This document shows, in pieces, positions 17,930 to 26,723 of a DNA stretch of 64,000 nt. Each line of letters opens with the position of its first letter. Positions within the stretch are counted from its first letter, which is position 1. Position numbers and translations under genes: made by a program. The notes beneath the pieces are model-generated. The model was not told the origin of the DNA and did not search any database. It saw nothing but the letters and a program-made list of their open reading frames with translations. The DNA is from Burkholderiales bacterium (GTDB taxonomy: Bacteria > Pseudomonadota > Gammaproteobacteria > Burkholderiales > Casimicrobiaceae): the NCBI GenBank assembly GCA_025354165.1, contig JANXNI010000083.1, positions 1 through 64,000 of the forward strand. Direction: 5' to 3'.

Positions 17930-18713
17930 CTTCATTGGCGGTATCTGCTGCAACCAAATCCAGCGCTTGCCCCGCTACCAGCATGCCCAAGCCCGCCGTC
18001 ATATGCATCGCCGAGCCGTAACCCGCGCAGGCGAGGCCTGCGCCAGCGTCCTCCGCCGTTCCCGCTTGACGCTCCTTGCTGTACACGACAGCTACTTTGA
18101 ATTTGCGGCCCGCTCGCGGGAATCCGTGTTGGCGACGCAGCATAAGGCGTAGTTTTGCGAGCAAGGCGTCTTGCTCGGTAATCGCCAAATCGGACACGGT
18201 TAATTTCGTCGCATCGGTCTTGCCGCCAACACCGCCGCAGACAAATACAGGCACGCCCATCTTCACGCAATGTGCGATCAGCGCCGCTTTCGCGTAAACC
18301 TTGTCAATGGCATCGATCACGAAACTCGCATCAGTCGGCAGCATCGTCGCGACGTTGTTCGTATCAACAAAATCATCCATGCAAGTCACAACGCAATCCG
18401 GCGCGAAACTCAGGATCCGGTCACGCATGGCGTCCACTTTGTTACGGCCGAGATTGGCGATCGTGGCGTGCGACTGGCGGTTCAGGTTTGACTCGGCGAC
18501 GACGTCCAGGTCAATCAACGTGATGCGACCGACTCCTGAGCGGGCCAACGCTTCCGCAGCCCATGACCCCACGCCACCGATACCCACGATCACGGCATGC
18601 GCCGCACGAATCCGGGCGAAGCCTTGCAGGCCGTACAACCGCGCGACGCCGCCGAAACGGCGATCCGTTTTAGCCACTGTTACGGCAGCGGTTACTTCGC
18701 AAAACTCGTTCAT
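17919..18713 (-). CDS. tcdA: tRNA threonylcarbamoyladenosine dehydratase
   Basis: A 264-residue member of the E1-like (ThiF/MoeB) superfamily that cyclises t6A at position 37 of ANN-decoding tRNAs. Seen are the nucleotide-binding GIGGVGSWAAEALARSGVGRITLIDLD (about residues 40-67), the NLNRQ element just after it, DAIDKVYAKAAL near 135, and the C-terminal SAMHMTAGLGM. The start at ATG 18713 is chosen because the sequence upstream of it has no family similarity. It overlaps the convergent aldolase gene by 11 bp. Confidence 0.9.
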   Translation of the reverse strand: MNEFCEVTAAVTVAKTDRRFGGVARLYGLQGFARIRAAHAVIVGIGGVGSWAAEALARSGVGRITLIDLDVVAESNLNRQSHATIANLGRNKVDAMRDRILSFAPDCVVTCMDDFVDTNNVATMLPTDASFVIDAIDKVYAKAALIAHCVKMGVPVFVCGGVGGKTDATKLTVSDLAITEQDALLAKLRLMLRRQHGFPRAGRKFKVAVVYSKERQAGTAEDAGAGLACAGYGSAMHMTAGLGMLVAGQALDLVAADTANEAIA

Positions 18714-18758
18714 AGGTAGCAGCGTATCATCGTAAATGACGGGTATTAAAGTATTGCT

Positions 18759-19160
18759 GTGAACCACACAAATTTGCGCTCCGCCTTTCTCGCCGCCCTC
18801 GCGCTTTGGCTGTCTGCCGCCGTTATTGCAGCGATCAGTAGCGACCGTTGGGTCATGCTCGCTACGATTCCTGCCGGGCTCGTAATGTTGGCGACAGCGC
18901 ACTCGGAAAAACTTTCCCAGTCAGCACAGTTGGTGTGGCCCGTTTTGTTGTTGCCCGGCGCAACGTTTGCGTTGATTGGTCTGCTACAAACGCTGGGTTA
19001 TGGTCGCGCTGACGGCGAGCCTGTCACCAATTATTTGTTCGCGCGTAACTTGTTTTTCGGCGGCGGGTTGTTTCTGCATTTGGCGGCGTTCGCGCTGCTG
19101 GCTACCGAGTCACGCGCGAGCGATCATCCGGGTGGCGAGATCGCTGATCGCATGCCTTGA
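18759..19160 (+). CDS. Hypothetical four-helix membrane protein
   Basis: A 133-residue, very hydrophobic protein starting at a GTG at 18759. Predicted membrane helices are at about residues 8-26, 32-48, 58-78 and 95-115, with a short hydrophilic end (ATESRASDHPGGEIADRMP). It is not recognised as any named family. It is divergent from tcdA with 45 bp between the starts, and convergent with the DUF3460 gene. Confidence 0.6.
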   Translation: MNHTNLRSAFLAALALWLSAAVIAAISSDRWVMLATIPAGLVMLATAHSEKLSQSAQLVWPVLLLPGATFALIGLLQTLGYGRADGEPVTNYLFARNLFFGGGLFLHLAAFALLATESRASDHPGGEIADRMP

Positions 19161-19178
19161 TACGCCGGTTTTGCTTAG

Positions 19179-19361
19179 CTATTTTGTGGCGTAGGGATAC
19201 GGCTGCTGCGGCACGCGCGCTTCGTCCTGCTCCGCCTTCTCCGTCACATTCAGCGGCGTCTTGTCCCACCAGATCGCGCGGCCTTTGCGCTGATCTTCTT
19301 CGAGATGCGGGCGTGCCGCCTTGAGGTCGCGAATGAATTGGGTGATTTCGGATTCGTACAT
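19179..19361 (-). CDS. DUF3460 family small protein
   Basis: A 60-residue soluble protein (MYESEITQFIRDLKAARPHLEEDQRKGRA is its first half) that matches DUF3460, a short family found in Betaproteobacteria. The family pattern of E-x-Q-F-L/I, H-L-E-E-x-Q-R-x-G-R and W-D-K-x-P is present. Its function is unknown. It lies 36 bp downstream of the RNA methyltransferase gene and is probably on the same transcript. Confidence 0.8.
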   Translation of the reverse strand: MYESEITQFIRDLKAARPHLEEDQRKGRAIWWDKTPLNVTEKAEQDEARVPQQPYPYATK

Positions 19362-19397
19362 GGTCTGATGCCAATAACTCGTGAATTAGCCTAGATT

Positions 19398-20627
19398 TTA
19401 GGCGGTTTTGTCTTTGGGAGGTTCGCGTCGGCTTCCGGCGTACAGCTCAAATTCAAACAACCGGCAATCGAGCGCGCCATTGAACAACGGTGTCTTTTTC
19501 GACGGTTTGAAGCCGATGCCGCTGGGCATTGCGCGATCAGCTGTAATGAAACACGCCTTCCAGCCTGCCATCGTCTTCTTGAGCCAGGTGCCGACGGCGG
19601 GATACCACGCTTTAAGGTCGGCCAGTTCGTTGAGGCGCTCGCCGTACGGCGGATTGGTCAGCAATAAGCCCGTCGGAGCGGGCGCGGCGAGCGTTTCCAT
19701 CGGGACATTCGTGATCGTCACCGCCGAGGCCGTTGCCTCGCCACCGATGTTCTGCAAATGCCTGCGGGTCACTTCGACTGCGTCAACATCCCGGTCATTG
19801 CCGAACAGCAGATTCGGTGGCAACGGCTTCGCGCCAGCCGCCGCTTCGGCGCGCATCGCATCAAAGACATTGGCTTCAAAATTGCGAATCTTCTCGAACG
19901 CAAAAGGCCGCTGCCCGCCCGGCGCAAGGTTCATGGCGATCATCGCGGCTTCGGTCAAAATCGTTCCGCTGCCGCACATCGGATCGAACAGTGGCATTTG
20001 CCCACGCCAGCCTTTGAGCGCCAGCATTCCGGCGGCCAGATTCTCACGGAGCGGCGCTTGCAAGCCCTCGCGACGATAGCCGCGTTTGAACAGCGCCTCG
20101 CCCGCGAGATCGAGATAAACCGTCGCCGTATACGCAGTCAAGAAGACGTGAATGCGCATGTCCGGCATACTGGTGTCGACCGAGGGGCGCTCGTCCTGCA
20201 CGGCGCGGAAGCTGTCGACGATTGCATCTTTCACGCGCAAGGTGACGAACTCAAGGCTCGTGACCGGCGAGCGAATCGCGTCAACCTGCACGCGAATCAG
20301 CTCCTGCGCCGTGAACAAGTTGGGCCAGGCAATGCTGCGCGCGATTTCGTAAATATCTTCTTCGTGGTGGTATTCGTCTTCCGCCAGTTGCCACAACACC
20401 CGACTGGCGATTCGGCTCCACAAACATACGCGATAGCCCAGCGTGAACGGCCCCTGAAAGGCGACGCCGCCGTCGGTCGGCCCAACGTGAATTGCGCCGA
20501 GTTCTGTCAGCTCATCAAAGAGAGCGCCTTCAAGGCCACGCGGGCAGGGTGCGAAGAAGCGTTGAGTTTTTTGCTGAACGGGCGACGGTTTGACTGTCAA
20601 AGTGTCACGCGGATGATTAGTGGCCAT
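19398..20627 (-). CDS. THUMP-domain class I methyltransferase, RlmL N-half type
   Basis: A 409-residue RNA methyltransferase. The N-terminal region has the FAPCPRGLEGALFDELTELGA start of the RlmL/TrmN group. A THUMP RNA-binding domain follows (about 50-160), then a Rossmann methyltransferase domain with FDPMCGSGTILTEAAMIA (near 220) and the catalytic LLTNPPYGERL (near 320). This corresponds to the N-terminal half of E. coli RlmL, which makes m2G2445 in 23S rRNA; the RlmK half is absent. ATG 20627 is preferred over the start at 20648, which would overlap queD more deeply. Confidence 0.88.
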   Translation of the reverse strand: MATNHPRDTLTVKPSPVQQKTQRFFAPCPRGLEGALFDELTELGAIHVGPTDGGVAFQGPFTLGYRVCLWSRIASRVLWQLAEDEYHHEEDIYEIARSIAWPNLFTAQELIRVQVDAIRSPVTSLEFVTLRVKDAIVDSFRAVQDERPSVDTSMPDMRIHVFLTAYTATVYLDLAGEALFKRGYRREGLQAPLRENLAAGMLALKGWRGQMPLFDPMCGSGTILTEAAMIAMNLAPGGQRPFAFEKIRNFEANVFDAMRAEAAAGAKPLPPNLLFGNDRDVDAVEVTRRHLQNIGGEATASAVTITNVPMETLAAPAPTGLLLTNPPYGERLNELADLKAWYPAVGTWLKKTMAGWKACFITADRAMPSGIGFKPSKKTPLFNGALDCRLFEFELYAGSRREPPKDKTA

Positions 20628-20629
20628 GA

Positions 20630-20992
20630 TTACTTTCGCAGACGACAACCGTCGCCCATGCCCTCACGCCAGACATGAACGCTGGCGATGTTGGAAAATT
20701 TTGATTCGGTCGCGCGCCAGACGAAGGTGCAGAGGTTTTCCAGCGTTGGCACACCGAGCCCCGCGATTTCGTCGAGATAGTGATGATCCAATTGGTCGCG
20801 TACCGCGTCAAGATGCGCACGCAGCAGACCAAGATCACTGACCATTCCACTCTTTTCGTGAGGCGTGCCTGCGAGCGACACTTCGCAGTGATACGTGTGC
20901 CCGTGGATGCGTCGCGAGCCTTCGGCTTCGATAGCGCGCTTTAATGTGTGTGCTGCGTCAAAAAAGAAGCGCTGCGTGATTTCGTAATTCAT
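20630..20992 (-). CDS. queD: 6-carboxytetrahydropterin synthase-like protein (QueD)
   Basis: A 120-residue QueD/PTPS-family protein for the second step of queuosine (preQ0) synthesis, from dihydroneopterin triphosphate to 6-carboxytetrahydropterin. The zinc ligands are visible as H15 (FFDAAHTL) and H30 and H32 (RRIHGHTYH). The C-terminal catalytic Asp-His (DQLDHHYLDE) and Glu (TLENLC) are also present. The cysteine expected four residues before the HGH motif is a serine (S26), so the usual catalytic Cys is missing at that place. The ribosome-binding site AAGGAA lies inside one arm of a 20 bp inverted repeat. Confidence 0.9.
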   Translation of the reverse strand: MNYEITQRFFFDAAHTLKRAIEAEGSRRIHGHTYHCEVSLAGTPHEKSGMVSDLGLLRAHLDAVRDQLDHHYLDEIAGLGVPTLENLCTFVWRATESKFSNIASVHVWREGMGDGCRLRK

Positions 20993-20995
20993 ATC

Positions 20996-21101
20996 TGATT
21001 CCTTTTCGAAATCGAGCAGGGCGTGAAGCCGAGCCGCAGACTGTGCGCATACACGGCAAGGCGAGAGTCACAAAGCAATGTTCGATTTCGAAAAGGAATC
21101 A
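20996..21101. repeat. Unit with 20 bp perfect inverted repeats between queE and queD
   Basis: The arm TGATTCCTTTTCGAAATCGA (20996-21015) is exactly complementary to 21082-21101, with 66 bases between. The unit takes up 106 of the 109 bp between the queE stop and the queD start. On the mRNA strand (minus) the second arm contains AAAAGGAATCA, the queD ribosome-binding site, 3 bases before the ATG. It can be read as a mobile MITE-like insertion or as a translation-blocking stem. Confidence 0.85.
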
Positions 21102-21734
21102 TTATCGGATGCCGATGACTTTGTGCGTCTGTACCGAGAGCCGCCATTCGGGATGCCGCAGGCACCATTCAATCGCGAACTTCGTGTTTTCCACGCGCGA
21201 CGGGCCATCCATCGGCTGCACAAAACGATGCTGAAAATCGAGCGTGGCAAGATGATCAAAATCAAACGGCTGCGGCACGACGACCTTCAACTCCTGTCCG
21301 CTCGTTTGCAGCAGCGGAGCGCCTGCTTTGGGGCTCACGCAGATCCAGTCGATGCCTGACGGTGCGGTAATCGTGCCGTTAGTTTCAACCGCAATCTCGA
21401 ACCCTTCAGCATGCAGTGCATCAATCAAGGCGGCGTCCAGCTGCAACAGCGGCTCACCCCCCGTGCAAACGACCAGACGTCTGCCTTTGCTCGTCTCCGG
21501 CCATTCGCTGGCAACGGTTGCCGCCAGCACCGCCGCATCGGAATACTTACCACCACGCGTGCCATCGGTGCCGACAAAATCGGTGTCGCAGAATTTGCAG
21601 ACCGCATTCCCGCGGTCACGTTCCAGCCCGCTCCATAAATTGCAGCCTGCGAAACGGCAAAACACCGCCGGACGACCCGCGTTCGCCCCTTCACCTTGCA
21701 GCGTGTAGAAGATTTCCTTGACCGCGTAGGTCAT
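21102..21734 (-). CDS. queE: 7-carboxy-7-deazaguanine synthase
   Basis: A 210-residue radical-SAM enzyme that converts 6-carboxytetrahydropterin to 7-carboxy-7-deazaguanine in queuosine synthesis. The iron-sulfur cluster motif is FCRFAGCNLWSG, then 14 residues between the first and second cysteines, then CKFCDTDFVG: a CX14CX2C spacing known from the Burkholderia multivorans enzyme, not the usual CX3CX2C. The substrate-binding TGGEPLLQLD and VETNGT segments are also present. ATG 21734 is chosen as start because the upstream residues have no family likeness. Its stop touches the inverted repeat that leads to queD. Confidence 0.95.
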   Translation of the reverse strand: MTYAVKEIFYTLQGEGANAGRPAVFCRFAGCNLWSGLERDRGNAVCKFCDTDFVGTDGTRGGKYSDAAVLAATVASEWPETSKGRRLVVCTGGEPLLQLDAALIDALHAEGFEIAVETNGTITAPSGIDWICVSPKAGAPLLQTSGQELKVVVPQPFDFDHLATLDFQHRFVQPMDGPSRVENTKFAIEWCLRHPEWRLSVQTHKVIGIR

Positions 21735-21776
21735 TGTGAAAGCTGCGAATAGGTCATCGGAAAAGGCAGCGCGCAA

Positions 21777-22484
21777 TCACTGCGTAGCCCATTTTTCGAA
21801 TCCCGCCTTGCGCAATAGACACGCCGGACACGCTCCGCAACCGTACCCCCAGACGTGCAGTGTGTCGCGAACCCCGTTGTAGCACGTGTGGGTGTGCTGG
21901 ATGATCAGCTGCGTCAACGACTGGCCTCCCAGTAAATGCGCCAACGCCCACGTGTCGGCCTTGTCTATCCACATCAGCGGGGTCTCGATTTTCAGGTTGC
22001 GATCAAGGCCCAATGACAATGCTGACTGCATCGCTTTCATCGTGACGTCACGACAGTCTGGATAACCAGAAAAATCAGTTTCACACATGCCACCGACGAG
22101 CACATCGAGTCCACGACGATACGCAACCGTCGCAGCGAACGTCAAGAAAAGCAGATTACGCCCTGGCACAAACGTATTCGGCAAGCCGCTCTTTTCATAG
22201 GCAATGGACACTTCTCGTGTCAACGCGGTGTCGCTGATTTTCCCCAACACGGCGAGGTCAATGACATGGTCTTCCCCCAGCCGCTGACGCCATTGTGGAA
22301 ACGTAGCCCGCAGCTCACGCAACGTCTCGAGCCGCACGGTCATCTCAACACGGTGACGCTGCCCGTAGTCAAACCCAACGGTCTCAACATACGCAAAGCG
22401 CTCAAGCGCCCACGCCAGACAAGTCGTCGAATCTTGCCCACCAGAAAACAGCACCAACGCGCGGCCTTGTTGTGTCGATCCCAT
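21777..22484 (-). CDS. queC: 7-cyano-7-deazaguanine synthase
   Basis: A 235-residue ATP-dependent enzyme that makes preQ0 from 7-carboxy-7-deazaguanine and ammonia. It has the PP-loop [12 protein letters not shown] near residue 11, [15 protein letters not shown] near 105, and the C-terminal zinc site built from HTCYNG and [11 protein letters not shown]. The start ATG at 22484 overlaps the hemJ stop by one base (TGATG), so it is translated with hemJ. The queE start is 42 bp further on. Confidence 0.96.
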   Translation of the reverse strand: MGSTQQGRALVLFSGGQDSTTCLAWALERFAYVETVGFDYGQRHRVEMTVRLETLRELRATFPQWRQRLGEDHVIDLAVLGKISDTALTREVSIAYEKSGLPNTFVPGRNLLFLTFAATVAYRRGLDVLVGGMCETDFSGYPDCRDVTMKAMQSALSLGLDRNLKIETPLMWIDKADTWALAHLLGGQSLTQLIIQHTHTCYNGVRDTLHVWGYGCGACPACLLRKAGFEKWATQ

Positions 22485-22906
22485 CAAAACGGCTTCACGA
22501 CAACAAGAAAAACGATAGCAAACAACGCGAATACCGGCAACTCATTCATCACCCGAAAGTAGCGCTCAGTGTGCTTATTGTCGCCCGCGCGAAACGCCAT
22601 CATGTGCCGCCAGCACAGCGCGTGGAACACCACAAGCATAAGCACAATCAACAATTTCCACATCAACCATTTGCCCGTAATGCCATAGCCGATCCAAAGC
22701 AATGTTCCGAACACAATTGTTAAAACTGCACTGGGGGTCATGATGCCCCAAAACAATTTGCGCTCCATAATTTTGAAACGCGCATCGCCCCGAGCATCAC
22801 CCTCGGCGTTGGCTTGTACGTGATACACGAAGAGACGCGGCAAATAAAAAATCCCCGCCATCCATGTGATGACGGCGATGATGTGAAACGATTTTATCCA
22901 GAGCAT
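22484..22906 (-). CDS. hemJ: Protoporphyrinogen IX oxidase, HemJ type
   Basis: A 140-residue membrane protein of the HemJ (UPF0093/CopD-like) family, the oxygen-independent last-but-one step of haem synthesis in many Proteobacteria. Four membrane helices are predicted. The conserved [24 protein letters not shown] opening carries the His and Arg residues of the family, and [25 protein letters not shown] carries the conserved Lys and His near residues 79-100. It is the gene before queC and their codons overlap by one base. Confidence 0.93.
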   Translation of the reverse strand: MLWIKSFHIIAVITWMAGIFYLPRLFVYHVQANAEGDARGDARFKIMERKLFWGIMTPSAVLTIVFGTLLWIGYGITGKWLMWKLLIVLMLVVFHALCWRHMMAFRAGDNKHTERYFRVMNELPVFALFAIVFLVVVKPF

Positions 22907-22929
22907 TGGCGATTAGTTGAGCGGATGAT

Positions 22930-23532
22930 TCAGCGACGGCAAAGCCGCTTGACCACAGTCTTCAACTCAGTCAGTCGTCCGTGAAAAAAGTGCCCTGCTC
23001 CGGGAAACACGGTGACCGGCAATCCCTGCGGTCGCGCCCATGTCATCACGTCAGCGAGCGGCACTACATCGTCCTCTTCGCCGTGAATCACCACCGTGTC
23101 TTTCGGAACTTCGGGAATCTCGAATCGATTGACGGCAGGGCCGACTAAAACCAGTTGATCTGGTTGCGAGCGCTGCAAAAGGCGTGTTTGCACAAAACAG
23201 CCGAACGAAAATCCGGCTGCAACCAAAGGCACCGATGTGCCCAAATGAGTCTGCGCCCAAGCCAGCGCCGCCGCTGCATCATCTGTTTCGCCCATGCCCT
23301 CATCGAAGCTGCCCTCGCTCTTGCCAACACCACGAAAGTTGAAACGCATCGTGGCGAAACCCAACTCGGCGAACGACTTGGCGAGCGTTTGCACGACTTT
23401 GTTGTCCATCGTTCCGCCAAACTGCGGATGCGGGTGGCAAATAAGCGCGAGCGCAACCGCTGGCGAGTCGGAAGGGCGCTGAAACGCAACCTCCAGCACG
23501 CCAGCAGGGCCGGGAATGAGTTCGGATGTCAT
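22930..23532 (-). CDS. Alpha/beta hydrolase
   Basis: A 200-residue serine hydrolase of the short alpha/beta type (COG2945-like). It shows LICHPHPQFGGTMDNKVVQ, FNFRGVGKSEGSFDEGMGE and the nucleophile elbow GFSFGCFVQTRL near residue 106. The acid is probably in IHGEEDDVVPLADV near 150 and the histidine in PGAGHFFHGRL near 178. The substrate is unknown. It may be the first gene of the hemJ-queC-queE transcript, since hemJ starts 23 bp after its stop. A family B element lies immediately upstream of its start. Confidence 0.88.
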   Translation of the reverse strand: MTSELIPGPAGVLEVAFQRPSDSPAVALALICHPHPQFGGTMDNKVVQTLAKSFAELGFATMRFNFRGVGKSEGSFDEGMGETDDAAAALAWAQTHLGTSVPLVAAGFSFGCFVQTRLLQRSQPDQLVLVGPAVNRFEIPEVPKDTVVIHGEEDDVVPLADVMTWARPQGLPVTVFPGAGHFFHGRLTELKTVVKRLCRR

Positions 23533-23543
23533 TCCTCATTTTA

Positions 23544-23696
23544 GGACACCTCTAAAAATTCAATTCTGGAGATGTCGCGATCGGTGCGGATCGCACGGCA
23601 ACCTTGCTCCTGCCCTGACAGGTGAGCGCGTTTGGCCAAAAATGCAGGCACACAGTAACGACACGATGCGCTTCGCAAATGAATTTTTACGGGCGC
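23544..23696. repeat. Family B MITE-like element, copy B1
   Basis: A 153 bp element whose ends are imperfect inverted repeats: CACCTCTAAAAATTCA on the left (from 23547), and AAATGAATTTTTACGGGC on the right, reading as GCCCGTAAAAATTCATTT from the other side. The interior aligns with copy B2 at 34809. It fills the gap between the VanZ stop (23700) and the hydrolase start (23532). Its left end gives TTTAGAGGTGTCC just before that start on the minus strand. Confidence 0.8.
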
Positions 23697-23699
23697 GCT

Positions 23700-24797
23700 T
23701 TAGGCTTTGCCGACTTCTGTCTGCACGTCCATGCCCTTGCGACTAGGACTCACCGTAAACCGCCACAGCAGCACGGCCGTCGCCAAAAATGGCCACAGAA
23801 TCACGATCGTGTGCGTCAAGCCGTTCAAATGCAGCAAATGCCCGTAGTTCCAGCTAAAGATCGATAGCGGCGCTTTTGCTGCCACAAAATCAGGCAACAG
23901 TAGTGTCACCATCACGCTCGAAATCAATGCGATGCCGGCGATGACGGACTTCGCGGCACGCGGCATCCAGAACAGCACCATCAAGGAAAACGCTCCGACC
24001 GCGAGGCCCAGCGTGTGTCCGGGACGCAGCCATTCGTCCCACGCGACGGGCGTGAGTACCGCCTGCGCCGCGGCGGTTTTCATGACGATGGCCAAGGAGA
24101 TGACCAACACCAGCGCAATGCCGCCCATCCAGCGCTTACGCATAATGAGATCGGTGAAAAGGCCGATCCCGATCAGCGCCGAGGCGGTTTGCACGAGCTC
24201 GACAACGAGTACGACCGGCTCAAACGCAGCTTTCTGGCCGGCGTGAAAGGTTGCGCCAAACAACGGAATCGCCGGGTTCGTCTGCGCCAGCAACCAGACC
24301 AATAACAGCACCAGTTTCACGTTGCCTGACTCGCCAGACACCACCAGCTTTTCGCGCAATGAATAAGCGGCATTGATCAGTCGCCGCGACGAGATGGCGA
24401 GTGCGCCGAACACAGCACCAACAAGCGTGCCCACCAGATTGGCAATGGCATCAAACACGCTCGCGTAGCGCGTTGGCAGCCAGATTTGAGCAGTCTCCAT
24501 CGCAAGCGAAAGCACCAACGCAGATCCGAGCGTCGCCACAATGGCGCGTAAGCCGGACCAGCGAAGTGGCCATGCCATGACCATCGCAAAACCCAGCGGA
24601 ATGTACGCGAGCACATTAAATGTCGCGTCGCTTGCAATCCAGCGCTGATTCCACTGAAACAGGAAAAAGCGTCCGCCGGGTGCGGGTTCAGTCCAACCTG
24701 TGAAAGGCTGCAAGCTCGCGTAAACAATCACAGCGACGCAAACACCGGTGACCCACAGCGGCAGCCCGGAATGGCGGTTTTCGTAACGATCATTCAT
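23700..24797 (-). CDS. VanZ-like family membrane protein
   Basis: A 365-residue membrane protein. Residues about 10-135 form the VanZ-like unit (YASLQPFTGW, RWIASDATFNVLAYIPLGFAMVM, ALSLAMETAQIWLPTRYASVFDAIANLVGTLVGAVFGAL). The remainder carries about five more helices and a cytoplasmic tail. VanZ-like proteins have no settled biochemical role; teicoplanin tolerance and envelope functions have been proposed. The gene ends the aroQ-accBC-prmA-DUF3426 cluster. Confidence 0.85.
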   Translation of the reverse strand: MNDRYENRHSGLPLWVTGVCVAVIVYASLQPFTGWTEPAPGGRFFLFQWNQRWIASDATFNVLAYIPLGFAMVMAWPLRWSGLRAIVATLGSALVLSLAMETAQIWLPTRYASVFDAIANLVGTLVGAVFGALAISSRRLINAAYSLREKLVVSGESGNVKLVLLLVWLLAQTNPAIPLFGATFHAGQKAAFEPVVLVVELVQTASALIGIGLFTDLIMRKRWMGGIALVLVISLAIVMKTAAAQAVLTPVAWDEWLRPGHTLGLAVGAFSLMVLFWMPRAAKSVIAGIALISSVMVTLLLPDFVAAKAPLSIFSWNYGHLLHLNGLTHTIVILWPFLATAVLLWRFTVSPSRKGMDVQTEVGKA

Positions 24798-24811
24798 GTT
24801 GGCGGTTCGAC

Positions 24812-25756
24812 CTACAGGTAGGCGTGATCAACTTTGAAGCCTACGACGTTGACCTGACTGGCATCAAGGTAGAGCTTGATTTCGACCTCCGAGCCGCCAT
24901 CGAGTCCATGCGTGAGATTGGCTGTCGCTGGCGCAAATTCGGTCGGTGAAAAAACGCGACGGACGATTAACTCGCCGCCGAGCCCGTCAAGTGACAAAAC
25001 GAGGTGCGGGAATGCGACGGTGCGCGTGCCGGTATTTCGCAACGTCGTCGTAAAGATCAGCAAGCCTTTATGCGCCGGATCGGCAGCCAGATCAGCTCCG
25101 ACGAAGCCCAGCGATTCGGCGCGCTTCGGCGGCTCGACGCGACAGCCAATTTGGTCGCACGCCATCGCAACAAACGGTGCTGCTTGCGGCACCCGGCTAA
25201 CCAACTCGTCACGGAAGAAATAGGCCGCCTGACCGACCAGCAGCAACACGGCGATGAGCGAGGCCACTGCGTAGCCCCAGCGTGCACCGCGCGATTCGAC
25301 CGCCGCAGGCGCGCGCCAACGGTAATCGTTCAGATCGTGCGCCGTCTTGTCGGTTGCGGCGGTGCTCTGCGTATCCACGTCGAGATTACGCACGAGAGGA
25401 TCAGCGTTATCCGTCGATTCGCCGTTAGTGGCAACAGCTTCCACTGCAATGTCTTTGGTGACCTTGACGTCGTTAGCGCTCCCGTCTTTCACTGCGGCAT
25501 CATCACGCTCCGCCGTCATCGCAGGCATGCCCTGAACGATGGTTTGCGGCGACGCTCCTTCGACCGCTTCATGCATCGGGGGCATTGGCGGCAAGATGCC
25601 TTCGATCAAGTGTTCAACTGCGTCAAAAATGCCACGACAGGCACCGCAGCGCACAAGTCCCGCGTGCAGCTTCACCTGCTCCGGGCGCACGCGAAATTTC
25701 GCGCTGCAATGCGGGCATTGCGTGATAGCGGATACTTGCGTTGGGACGTTGGACAT
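24812..25756 (-). CDS. Zinc-ribbon and DUF3426 membrane protein
   Basis: A 314-residue protein. The N-terminal zinc ribbon has C14, C17, C37 and C40 (QCPHCSAKFRV and RCGACRGIFDA), of the MJ0042 type. Residues about 60-155 are acidic and low-complexity. A single membrane helix lies at about 162-182 (YAVASLIAVLLLVGQAAYFF). The C-terminal DUF3426 domain (about 200-314) includes ACDQIGCRVEPPKRAESL and ATLRNTGTRTVAFPHLVLSL-like beta strands and is probably periplasmic. It follows prmA, a standard neighbour in Betaproteobacteria. Its function is unknown. Confidence 0.88.
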   Translation of the reverse strand: MSNVPTQVSAITQCPHCSAKFRVRPEQVKLHAGLVRCGACRGIFDAVEHLIEGILPPMPPMHEAVEGASPQTIVQGMPAMTAERDDAAVKDGSANDVKVTKDIAVEAVATNGESTDNADPLVRNLDVDTQSTAATDKTAHDLNDYRWRAPAAVESRGARWGYAVASLIAVLLLVGQAAYFFRDELVSRVPQAAPFVAMACDQIGCRVEPPKRAESLGFVGADLAADPAHKGLLIFTTTLRNTGTRTVAFPHLVLSLDGLGGELIVRRVFSPTEFAPATANLTHGLDGGSEVEIKLYLDASQVNVVGFKVDHAYL

Positions 25757-25808
25757 AGTGCAATCGTAGCGTACGCGTCGCGAGTGCGACGCGGCGGAGC
25801 ACGCGCGT

Positions 25809-26723
25809 TTAGTCGCGCGTTCCGCTCATGCGCACCCAGCCGTCACGCTCAGCACTTACCGTGAGCTTGATCCACGGTGCATAAGCGATCTGGATTCGCT
25901 CAATTTGCGGTGTGAGAATACCCGCGAGCGCGAGCGCGCCGCCTGCTTTAACGTGGGCGCAAATGGCTGGCGCGAGCACCGTCAGCGGGCCAGCCAAAAT
26001 GTTCGCTACGACGACGTCGTATTGGGCATGCAGTTCGTCGTCAGAGGTCGCGTAAGCAACCTTCAGTTTGTTCGCTTCGGTGTTCAGTCGCGCGGTTTCA
26101 ACGGCTTGCGGATCGATATCCACGCCGAAAACTTCTGTTGCGCCCAATGCGGAGGCCGCCATCGCCAAAATCCCCGAACCACAGCCGTAGTCGAGCACGG
26201 TCTTGCCCGTTAGCGACAAGTCACTCAACCATTGCAAACACAAGCGCGTTGTCGGATGGGTGCCGGTGCCGAAAGCCAACCCCGGATCAACGCGTAGATT
26301 GATCGCGGCTGGATTCGGAGGCTCGCACCAGGTGGGCACGATCCAGAGTTTTGGTGTGATTTCGATGGGTTCGAACTGGGCCTGAGTGGCGCGCACCCAA
26401 TCGGTTTCCGGGACGACGCGAAATTCGTGCGGGCCTAGCGAATAGCCCGCTTCGCTGCGGAGCGTTTTCCACAGCGCATCAAGTTCATCCGTCGTGACAC
26501 TCGATTCGAACAGAGCCGCAATACGGCTATCAGCCCAGCGCTGGCTAAGCGCCATGCCGGGTTCGCCGAAAATCGGCTGCTCGGCGTCACTTTCCGCGTT
26601 CAAGTCCGCGACGTCAACCGCGAGCGCGCCCGCTTCAAGCAACGCATCGGCGATAGCGTCAGCCGCCTCGCCCTTAACCGGGCCGGAGATTTCCAGCCAT
26701 GTCAGCGCTCCGACGGATGTCAC
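25809..26723 (-). CDS. prmA: Ribosomal protein L11 methyltransferase
   Basis: A 304-residue enzyme that trimethylates ribosomal protein L11 with S-adenosylmethionine. The substrate-recognition domain is residues about 1-60. The methyltransferase domain has the [18 protein letters not shown] signature of PrmA (near 148), the SAM-binding [15 protein letters not shown] near 175, and VANILAGPL near 235. The start overlaps the accC stop by 4 bp, an ATGA junction. Confidence 0.95.
   Translation of the reverse strand: MTSVGALTWLEISGPVKGEAADAIADALLEAGALAVDVADLNAESDAEQPIFGEPGMALSQRWADSRIAALFESSVTTDELDALWKTLRSEAGYSLGPHEFRVVPETDWVRATQAQFEPIEITPKLWIVPTWCEPPNPAAINLRVDPGLAFGTGTHPTTRLCLQWLSDLSLTGKTVLDYGCGSGILAMAASALGATEVFGVDIDPQAVETARLNTEANKLKVAYATSDDELHAQYDVVVANILAGPLTVLAPAICAHVKAGGALALAGILTPQIERIQIAYAPWIKLTVSAERDGWVRMSGTRD

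Noticed and set aside
20996-21101. A preQ1 riboswitch in the queE-queD gap
   Set aside because: The queuosine context suggests it, but the loop lacks the short pseudoknot core of preQ1 types and the unit is explained by the 20 bp inverted repeat. It also lies inside the operon rather than at its front.
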